Of a DNA stretch of 51,593 bases, positions 45,513 to 51,593 are shown in pieces. The stretch lies in contig CAYLUN010000035.1 in assembly GCA_964386865.1 (NCBI GenBank), positions 1 through 51,593 of the forward strand, written 5' to 3'. The notes below the pieces were generated by a model that saw only the letters and a program-made list of their open reading frames with translations, had not been told where the DNA came from and searched no databases. Position 1 is the stretch's first letter, and every line of letters starts with the position of its first letter. This DNA comes from CAYLUN01 sp964386865. GTDB taxonomy: Bacteria; Verrucomicrobiota; Kiritimatiellia; RFP12; UBA1067. A program made the position numbers and the translations under genes.

Positions 45513-46754
45513 ATGGTGTGTTTCTTTCGCAGTGTCTGTCTGCTGTGCCTCTCATCCGTAGCCGCCGCCGCGGGACAGCCGGCCACCGACGCTGAGCTGG
45601 CCGCCGTCCGGCAAAAGGCGGCCGAGCACCGGCTTGTGCTCGGCGGCCGCGCGGGCGAGCCGGAGGTGCCGGACACCTACCTGCCCATACCGAAAGGCGG
45701 GCGCTGGCTCACGCCGTCGGAGGCGCAGGGCGCGTTCGCGCGCACGCTTCCGAAGATCGAAAAGCTGCGCTGGTGGCGGATCGGGCTTGACCCCGCCCAG
45801 CTGCAGCACGCGCTGCGCGAGCCGGCCGCCGTGGTCTCCGGCTGCGCCGCGGCCTGCCGCGCCAAGCTGGACGGCGCCGAGCGCGGGCTCGCGCTCGCCC
45901 GCGAGGCGGCCGAGTTTCTGCTGTGGGCGCAGGAGCAGGCGGGCGCGGGCCTTTATCCGTTTCCGTACGTGCGCGGCGGAAAGGGCGGCAAAGCCTTTGT
46001 GGCCGCCGAGCACAACTACGCGGACGCCGAGCGGCGCGGCACGCTCGCGCGCATGATCTGCAACGGCTGGGCCATCGACGACGGCAACAACGGCGGCCTG
46101 CAGTTCGACAACGGCGAAGCGGGCGTGGCGATACTGGAGCTGTACGCGGTCACGCGCGACAAGCGGCACCTCGACTCGGCCCTGCGGGCGGCCGAGTGGG
46201 CCGCCGCCCGGCCGATCGCCGCGAACTGGAACTACAACAGCTTCAGCGTCTACCTGCTTGCCCACGCGTATGCCGCCACGAACCGGCCCGCGTATCTCGC
46301 GGCCGCCGTCCGCAAGGCCCGCCTCGGCGTGATCCCCGGGCAAATGACCGACGGGCCGCGCGCGGGACGCTGGGCCGACCCTCACAACGCGAAGCCCGTG
46401 TATCACTACATCATGTTGCGCGCCCTGGCGCAGCTCGCCGCCGTCCTGCCGCTGTCTGACCCGGCGCGGCCCGAGGTTTTGCGGGCCCTCGGCCTCGGCC
46501 TGCGGGCGCGCAACCCGGACTTTCTGGGGCCGGGCGCCTGCGACCGCAACAAAGCGATGGAGGCCCTGCTGCTCGTCTGCCGCACGTTGAAGGGCGAGGC
46601 GGAGCTGACGCGGGAGACGCGCAGCACCGACGCGCTGGAGGCGCTGGCGAGCCTGGTCTCCGAGGAGTACCGCAGCGGCAAGCTGTCGCTCGGGCCGCGC
46701 GAGTGGGGCCTGTACCTCGAGGCGGCCGCACGCCGTCCGGCGGACGGCCGCTGA
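45513..46754 (+). CDS. Secreted putative alpha/alpha-barrel protein, possible polysaccharide lyase or hydrolase
   Basis: A 413-residue exported protein. The ATG at 45513 is used because GGAG lies about 6 nt upstream and a signal peptide follows (about 1-23, ending SSVAAAAG); a GTG four codons earlier is less likely. Repeated helical segments suggest an (alpha/alpha) toroid: REAAEFLLWAQEQAGAGLYPFP, GEAGVAILELYAVTRDKRHLDSAL, then SVYLLAHAYAATNRPAYLAAA (each split here by the fold's loops). AIDDGNNGG and GRWADPHNAKPVYHYI could line the cleft. This pattern occurs in several glycan-active families (six-hairpin glycosidases, PL10-like lyases), but I cannot assign one. It is divergent from the 57-residue gene and convergent with the sensor kinase. 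Confidence 0.55.
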   Translation: MVCFFRSVCLLCLSSVAAAAGQPATDAELAAVRQKAAEHRLVLGGRAGEPEVPDTYLPIPKGGRWLTPSEAQGAFARTLPKIEKLRWWRIGLDPAQLQHALREPAAVVSGCAAACRAKLDGAERGLALAREAAEFLLWAQEQAGAGLYPFPYVRGGKGGKAFVAAEHNYADAERRGTLARMICNGWAIDDGNNGGLQFDNGEAGVAILELYAVTRDKRHLDSALRAAEWAAARPIAANWNYNSFSVYLLAHAYAATNRPAYLAAAVRKARLGVIPGQMTDGPRAGRWADPHNAKPVYHYIMLRALAQLAAVLPLSDPARPEVLRALGLGLRARNPDFLGPGACDRNKAMEALLLVCRTLKGEAELTRETRSTDALEALASLVSEEYRSGKLSLGPREWGLYLEAAARRPADGR

Positions 46755-46775
46755 AAGGCTTCTCAGGCCGGGCCG

Positions 46776-49700
46776 CTAGCCGATCGACGAGGTCAACGCC
46801 TCGCGCAGCTTGTGGGCGAGGGCCGCCTTGGTAAAGGGCTTCTGCAGGAATCGCACGCCCGCGTTGAGCGTGCCGCGCTGGGCGATGATGTTGGCCGTGT
46901 AGCCCGACATGAAGACGCACTTCATGCGCGGCCGCAGGGCTTCGAGGCGAAGCCAGAGGTCACGCCCGCTCATCCCGGGCATCACGACATCCGTCAGCAG
47001 CACGTGGATCTCCTGATGATACGACTGGGCCACGCGAATCGCCTCCTCGGGGCTGCCTGCGGCCAGAACCGTGTATCCCAGGCCTTCGAGTATCCGGCGG
47101 GCCGAGCGCAGCAGCGTCTCCTCGTCGTCCACGATCAGCACGGTCTCTGTCCCTGTCGGCTGAAGGTCGCCAAGCGGCATGGCCACAGCCTCCACATGAT
47201 CCGCGGCCTGTTCCGGCAAGTAGATCTTGAACGCCGTGCCCTTGCCCGGCTCGCTGGTGACGCTGATTAAGCCGCCGCTCTGATCCACGATGCCGTAGAC
47301 CGTCGCCAAGCCAAGCCCGGTTCCCCGGCCGCGCACCTTCGTCGTGAAGAAGGGCTCGAACAGGTGCTCCATGACGGTCTGATCCATCCCGCAGCCATCG
47401 TCGCTGAACAGCAGCAGCACGTACCGTCCCGGCCTGCACCCGGGGATCAGCGCGCTCTCGGCCTCGTCGAGCGTCACCGTTTGTGTCTCGAGGGTGATGC
47501 GCCCCACGCCATCGATCGCGTCGCGCGAGTTGACCGCCAGATTGGCCAGGATCTGCTCGAGCTGGCTGGGGTCAACCTTAACCAGGCACCGCTCCGTGGC
47601 GGGCACCCAGCGCAATTCGATGTCCTCGCCCAGCAGCCGCCGCAGCATCTTGAGCGTGGCGACAACCGCCTCGTTCAGGTCCAGCACCTTCGGGTCGCTC
47701 GCCTGCTTGCGGGCGAACGCCAGAAGCTGGCGCGTCAGGGTCGCCGCGCGCTTGCCTTCCACGACGATCTCGCGGGCGAACTCCTGCGACTCGTCGGCCT
47801 CCGGCAGCCTCTCCACCAGCAACTCGCCGTATCCGATGATCCCCTGCAGGATGTTGTTGAAATCGTGGGCGACGCCGCCAGCCAGGCGGCCGATCGCCTC
47901 CATTTTCTGCGAGTGCCGGAACTGCGCCTCAAGCTTGGCGTGCTCTGCCTCGGCCTGCCGCGCCTCGGCGAGCGAGCCGATGAGCCACGCAGACGTCTGT
48001 AGCCGGCCCTTGGCCATTTCGATGATGTAGGGCGGGCGGGCGTCATACGCGTAGGCTTCTCGCAGCAGCTCGTCGTAGTCCAGCCGATACTCGTCGGCCA
48101 GCAGGCGGATTCTAGCCGGGTCACGCGTCGGGTCGCCGTAGATGAAGCAGATCGCCCCGATCACGTCGCCGCGCATCAGGATCGGAACCGCGTACAGGCG
48201 CATGCCGCACAGGCAGCCGAGTTCCGCGGGCGCGCGGGAAGCCATCGCCTCTTTGGAGCAGGCCTCCCAGGCCAGCTGCCCGCAGAGCAGCGACCCGGCC
48301 GCAACATCCTGCGCGCGCGCCGCGGTTTCGCGGCGCACGCACATGCCCCTGTCCAGCAGCCGGCACCACCCCGACTCAGACCGCTTGAAGACGCAGGATC
48401 CGTCGGCCTCATGGATCGCGAACGCGGTTCCCAAGAGGTCGAGGTATTCGGAGACGATGTTCGCCAGCATCTCTCGCCCGACCGACGTCCCGATGCGGCC
48501 GCCCGAGGACGAACACTCGCCGTCTTCCCCGCCAGCCGCCCCGCTGGCCAGCGCCCTTTCCGCCTCCGGCTTCGGCGGCTTTTTGGACAGCATCCACTCG
48601 ATGCGCTTCAGCGCCTCCTCCGTCTGCCGGTAGCGCGTCAGGTCGCTCAGGGCGGCCAGCAGGTAGCGGCTGCCGTCCAGGGCGACCTCCACCATGCTGA
48701 AGAGCAGCCACCGGCGGCGCTCCGCGCCCTGCCCCAGGCAGACGTACTCCATTTCGCGGTCATAGACGCACTGCCCGGTGGCAAGCACCTCGTGCAGCGT
48801 GTTGCGCAGCGTGCACGACGGGCAGTTTGCGGTGTGTCCGCACGCCGCGTCGGGCGACGGATTGCAACAGCCCAAGAACGCGCCGCAGGAACGGTCGCTC
48901 AGCTCTGAAAGCCTGCGGCCGAACAGCCGCTCGGCCGCAGGGTTCGCGTCCTTCACGCACTCTGACTCGTCCAGCACGATGATCGCCACCGGCGACGCCT
49001 TCATGATCGCCCGCAGGTTGTCGCGCTCAACCTGCAGCGTGCGCTGCGCGGCCCGCTCGGCAGACTGGTCGCGGAACACGAGCACCACGCCCGTGAGCTC
49101 GCCCTCCTTGTTGCGGATCGGCGCCCCGCTGTCCGCGATCGGAATTTCGCGGCCATCCCGGGCGAGAAGCAGCGTGTGGTTCGCCAGCCCGATGATCCGG
49201 CCCTCGCGCAAGACGCGCTCGATGGGGTTCTCCACCACATCGCGGGTCTTCTCGCCCACCAGCCGGAAAACCTCGCCGTAGTGCTTGCCGCAGGCCTCCG
49301 CCTCCGTCCATCCCAGCAGCTTCTCGGCCTCGGGGTTGAGTTGCCGCAGGCGGCCCTCGCCATCGGCCGTGACGACTCCGTCGCCGATGCTGTACAGCGT
49401 GGTTCTCAGCTCCTCCCGGTTGCTCTGAAGGGCGGCCGTGAAACGCACGCGGGCACGCTGGTCCGCAAGCACCTTGCCGATCAGCACCGTCGCGAGCGGA
49501 TAGCCGATGATCACAGGCAAGAACAGCGTGCTCATCGTGACGCAGCACACCTCGTACGGCAGCGTGAACATCAGGAGGATCATCGACGCGTGGACCAGCA
49601 GGCCCACGCACAGCAGCAGCCGAGACGAGACGTCCTCGTCCTTCCCGGCGAGCCGGTGGTGAAAGGCCAGGCCCAATGCGCCCGAGGCCAAAATGACCAG

Positions 49701-50009
49701 CACGCCCATGGTCTGCCCGACGCCGCCGAGCCAAACGCGCCCCGCGATGGTGATGGCCCCCGCGATCACGACGGACAGCGGCCCGAAGAACAGGCCGCAG
49801 AGGCTGATCATGACCGACCGGCCGTCGAAAATCAGGCCGGGGCCCAGCACCAGCGGCCGCAGCATGCCGATCACGGCAACGCCTCCGAACAGCAGCCCTT
49901 GAAGAAGCTGATTCCAGAGCCGCTGGCGGCACCGCTCGCCGATAAAGCCCGACAGCACCGTCAGCGCGGTTAGCAAGGCCAGATTATTGATGAGGTCAAG
50001 TATGATCAT
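46776..50009 (-). CDS. Hybrid sensor histidine kinase (5TMR-PAS-PAS-PocR-HisKA-HATPase-REC)
   Basis: A 1077-residue membrane signal transducer. A 5TM-LYT-type sensor spans about 5-180. PAS 1 spans about 195-315. PAS 2 (about 325-460) carries a cysteine-rich insert (Cys375, 381, 382, 390, 396, 399; CGHTANCPSC). A PocR-like ligand domain spans about 510-670. HisKA has His715 in GGVAHDFNN. HATPase has the N box NSRDAIDG and G boxes DDGCGM and GRGTGLGL. A C-terminal receiver has phospho-acceptor Asp1007 in LLTDVVMPG and Lys in LQKPF. The domain order is complete for a hybrid kinase without its own output, so a partner phosphotransfer protein or regulator is expected elsewhere. It begins 56 bp after the beta-propeller gene on the same strand; only weak Shine-Dalgarno. 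Signal and targets unknown. Confidence 0.87.
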   Translation of the reverse strand: MIILDLINNLALLTALTVLSGFIGERCRQRLWNQLLQGLLFGGVAVIGMLRPLVLGPGLIFDGRSVMISLCGLFFGPLSVVIAGAITIAGRVWLGGVGQTMGVLVILASGALGLAFHHRLAGKDEDVSSRLLLCVGLLVHASMILLMFTLPYEVCCVTMSTLFLPVIIGYPLATVLIGKVLADQRARVRFTAALQSNREELRTTLYSIGDGVVTADGEGRLRQLNPEAEKLLGWTEAEACGKHYGEVFRLVGEKTRDVVENPIERVLREGRIIGLANHTLLLARDGREIPIADSGAPIRNKEGELTGVVLVFRDQSAERAAQRTLQVERDNLRAIMKASPVAIIVLDESECVKDANPAAERLFGRRLSELSDRSCGAFLGCCNPSPDAACGHTANCPSCTLRNTLHEVLATGQCVYDREMEYVCLGQGAERRRWLLFSMVEVALDGSRYLLAALSDLTRYRQTEEALKRIEWMLSKKPPKPEAERALASGAAGGEDGECSSSGGRIGTSVGREMLANIVSEYLDLLGTAFAIHEADGSCVFKRSESGWCRLLDRGMCVRRETAARAQDVAAGSLLCGQLAWEACSKEAMASRAPAELGCLCGMRLYAVPILMRGDVIGAICFIYGDPTRDPARIRLLADEYRLDYDELLREAYAYDARPPYIIEMAKGRLQTSAWLIGSLAEARQAEAEHAKLEAQFRHSQKMEAIGRLAGGVAHDFNNILQGIIGYGELLVERLPEADESQEFAREIVVEGKRAATLTRQLLAFARKQASDPKVLDLNEAVVATLKMLRRLLGEDIELRWVPATERCLVKVDPSQLEQILANLAVNSRDAIDGVGRITLETQTVTLDEAESALIPGCRPGRYVLLLFSDDGCGMDQTVMEHLFEPFFTTKVRGRGTGLGLATVYGIVDQSGGLISVTSEPGKGTAFKIYLPEQAADHVEAVAMPLGDLQPTGTETVLIVDDEETLLRSARRILEGLGYTVLAAGSPEEAIRVAQSYHQEIHVLLTDVVMPGMSGRDLWLRLEALRPRMKCVFMSGYTANIIAQRGTLNAGVRFLQKPFTKAALAHKLREALTSSIG

Positions 50010-50065
50010 CGTCTCAATCCCGTCCCGTCGGCGCTCGGCTTAAACCGAGATCCGCAGCCCCGGCC

Positions 50066-50962
50066 CTACTTGAGCGGCGCACCCTCCACACCCAGCCTCT
50101 GGATGCCGTGCCCGACCATCGGCGGCGCGCCCCGCGCCGGGTCGTGTCGCCACACGATCCGCTTCATATGATCGATCTCGGCGAAGGGGACCTTGCCGCC
50201 CGCGTTGCAGATGAAGAAATTTCCGTTGGGCAGCACCTGCAGCCCCGCGAACCACCGGATTCCCAGCTCCGGAACCTCCGTGTCCTTAAGCTCCCAGACC
50301 GCCTGCCCCGCCGCGTCGAACTCCACGATCCCCGTCCGCCCGCACGTCACGGTGTTCCCCGACGGCAGGCGGATCGCGGAGTAAGTCGGAAACGGCGTCT
50401 TGAACTCCCGCACGAGGTTGCCGTCGGCGTCGTATTCGCGGGCCGCACGCGCGCTCTCCTCGGCCACCAGAAAGTGCCCGTCCGCCAAGGCCCGCACGTT
50501 GCGCATGCTGCCATGCCCGGCCGCCGCGTTCTTGATGGCGAACGACTTGACCACGTCGCCGGCCGGGCTCACGATCAGCAGCTTGCCCTGCTGCGTCGCG
50601 CCGACCAGCGTGTTGCCGTCCGCCATCCGCTGGCACGAGTAGACCTGGCCCTGCGTCTTGAACCGCCAGACGACGCGCTTATCGGGCGTCACCTCCATCG
50701 CGCCCGTCTCCGCGCCGCCCAGGCCGTTGCTCACGCTGTACGGAAACAGCACGTTGCCGGTGGGCAATTGCCACACGTCCCGCGCCGTCTCGGCGGGATA
50801 CTCCCAGACCACGCGCCCCGACGTGTCGTAGCGCTGAATCCGCTTGGCGGACTCCGACGTGAACAGAAGTGCAGGGAACGGCGTCACCTCCGCCCTGACG
50901 GCAGAGGCGAGCGCCACTGACGACGCGGCGGCAAGGATTAAGCGTAGCCCTGTCGAACACAT
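50066..50962 (-). CDS. Secreted beta-propeller protein (PQQ/NHL-like)
   Basis: A 298-residue exported protein with signal peptide (about 1-24, ending ASAVRA). Repeats of about 40-45 residues pair a polar strand with a W/F-containing one: GRVVWEYPAET, DKRVVWRFKTQG, GDVVKSFAIKN, GNLVREFKTPF, GQAVWELKDTE and KRIVWRHDPA. This gives roughly six propeller blades, each with an 'L-P-x-G-N-x-L' type loop (QLPTGNVLF, RMADGNTLV, RLPSGNTVT, VLPNGNFFI). Similar proteins occur as arylsulfotransferase-like or PQQ-like propellers, but no catalytic motif is recognised. Upstream partner of the hybrid sensor kinase and possibly co-transcribed; a sensing or ligand-presenting role is only a suggestion. Confidence 0.7.
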   Translation of the reverse strand: MCSTGLRLILAAASSVALASAVRAEVTPFPALLFTSESAKRIQRYDTSGRVVWEYPAETARDVWQLPTGNVLFPYSVSNGLGGAETGAMEVTPDKRVVWRFKTQGQVYSCQRMADGNTLVGATQQGKLLIVSPAGDVVKSFAIKNAAAGHGSMRNVRALADGHFLVAEESARAAREYDADGNLVREFKTPFPTYSAIRLPSGNTVTCGRTGIVEFDAAGQAVWELKDTEVPELGIRWFAGLQVLPNGNFFICNAGGKVPFAEIDHMKRIVWRHDPARGAPPMVGHGIQRLGVEGAPLK

Positions 50963-51351
50963 ATAGATTACATTCTATACGATCTATGGCCCTTTAGGGT
51001 ACTGCCATTTTTGTCGATCTTGTAATCGGTTGGTGGCCGGGGTGCGAGGTTCGTGCGTGTCGTGTGTGGAGCCACCGGGAGTGCGGGCGCCCTCGCCCGC
51101 AGCGCGAAAGTCTGCGCAAGGCGGACGCGCGGCCAAACGTGGAGAAACCGCTTGCAGACTGTCGTGTAAACGCCGCTTTGGCGGGCGGGGGCGCCCCCCC
51201 TCCCAGCCTTACACTCCGCTTTCACCTGAGAACGCCACCGTCTCGTCCGCGGATCTCCCGAACGAGCGGCGGTCGACGATACCTTCCAGAAAGAACGGCG
51301 CCGCGCCCGGCCAAGCCGAACGCGGCGCTCATCGCGACCTCAGTCGTTCGT
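50963..51351. other. Gene-free stretch upstream of the beta-propeller gene
   Basis: 389 bp. The 60 bp next to the propeller start are AT-richer (ATTACATTCTATACGATC region) and probably hold its promoter, though no clear pair is assigned. A small hairpin, GCGGGCG / CGCCCGC, lies near 51083-51100. The terminator-like hairpin of the EtfA-like gene is at 51298-51328. No supported ORF. Confidence 0.5.
51298..51328 (-). terminator. Hairpin just after the EtfA-like gene
   Basis: Perfect 8-bp stem GCGCCGCG / CGCGGCGC with a 15-nt loop, 23 bp past the stop codon of the EtfA-like gene on its strand. No T-run follows, so termination is plausible but not certain. Confidence 0.45.
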
Positions 51352-51593
51352 TCAGCCGAGCAGCGCGTTGACCTTGGCCATGATCTCGAAGGCGTCGCCC
51401 ACGTAGACCACGTCGGCCTTGCCCTGCGCCCAGCCGCAGTTGGCGTCGAGGTTGATGGCGCGGCGCTCGCTGATGAAGCGCCAGCCCACCGCGTGCGGCT
51501 CCTCGCCGTGGCAGCAGGTCGAGAGGCCCTTGGCGTGGCGCGGCGTGGAGCCGGTCTGGCCGACCTGGTTCATGTGCGACATGAAGCTCAGCG
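51352..51593 (-). CDS. C-terminal fragment, electron-transfer flavoprotein alpha-like FAD domain
   Basis: The last 80 codons of a gene that continues beyond the window; the start is not visible. The end of the protein reads VGQTGSTP, then ERRAINLDANCGWAQ, then ADVVYVGDAFEIMAKVNALLG. This follows the layout of the EtfA C-terminal FAD-binding region (GQTG, later INxD, then a V-G-D-x-F-E motif near the terminus). The spacing between them, STCCHGEEPH, differs from classical EtfA, so it may be a divergent EtfA or an EtfA-like paralogue. Confidence is limited by the short fragment. The stop is TGA/TAG-type at 51352-51354. A hairpin lies just downstream. No link to the sugar genes is visible. Confidence 0.45.
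   Translation of the reverse strand, partial: LSFMSHMNQVGQTGSTPRHAKGLSTCCHGEEPHAVGWRFISERRAINLDANCGWAQGKADVVYVGDAFEIMAKVNALLG

Overview
This 51.6 kb window is GC-rich chromosomal DNA from a free-living, plant-polysaccharide-degrading bacterium. The most likely source is the PVC superphylum (Kiritimatiellota, Lentisphaerae or Verrucomicrobia-like). The grounds are giant secreted autotransporter-associated beta-strand-repeat (ATAR) proteins, two XylR-type regulators (LacI-like sensor fused to AraC HTH), SSS-family sugar symport, no SusC/SusD pair, and many secreted hydrolases. This placement is inferred from gene content; no rRNA or marker gene is present. I saw no tRNA, rRNA, CRISPR array, intact insertion sequence or phage gene.

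Layout. 1-6405: a minus-strand operon for arabinan use, GH43 - SSS symporter - GH51 arabinofuranosidase - ribulokinase (cut by the window edge). 6406-11340: an intergenic region with a REP-like hairpin pair, then a minus-strand group of two CE12-like SGNH esterases and an unassigned 721-residue secreted protein. 11545-16773: a 1303-residue ATAR protein divergent from XylR-type regulator 1, with a tandem 20-bp repeat between them. 16925-25645: GH28 polygalacturonase, an ATAR/LamG protein and a GH127 beta-L-arabinofuranosidase. 25827-31882: a 1458-residue SGNH-GH43-GH51 fusion enzyme and a DoxX/TIM-barrel membrane protein. 31883-34258: a MITE-like element, XylR-type regulator 2 and a GreA/GreB-like factor. 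34452-40797: a zinc polyol dehydrogenase and a 1723-residue pectate lyase-ATAR fusion. 40842-46754: a GH2-like giant enzyme, a 57-residue membrane protein and a putative alpha/alpha-barrel protein. 46776-51593: a hybrid sensor kinase, a secreted beta-propeller and the C-terminus of an EtfA-like protein.

How it fits together. The enzyme set matches pectin with rhamnogalacturonan-I/arabinan side chains. Pectate lyase and GH28 cut the backbone, the SGNH/CE12 proteins deacetylate it, and GH43, GH51 and GH127 release L-arabinose. The symporter and ribulokinase then take the sugar into the pentose route.

The main new observation is a 38-bp operator, two half-sites in direct repeat with a 21-bp period. 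It occurs upstream of five separate transcription units here: the GH43-SSS-GH51-araB operon, GH127, the trimodular SGNH-GH43-GH51, the ATAR/LamG protein and the pectate lyase-ATAR fusion. In all five it lies 22-23 bp from a -10-like hexamer and shares one base with a -35-like hexamer. That is the geometry expected of an AraC/XylR-type activator. It ties giant surface-type ATAR proteins to the arabinan-degradation regulon.
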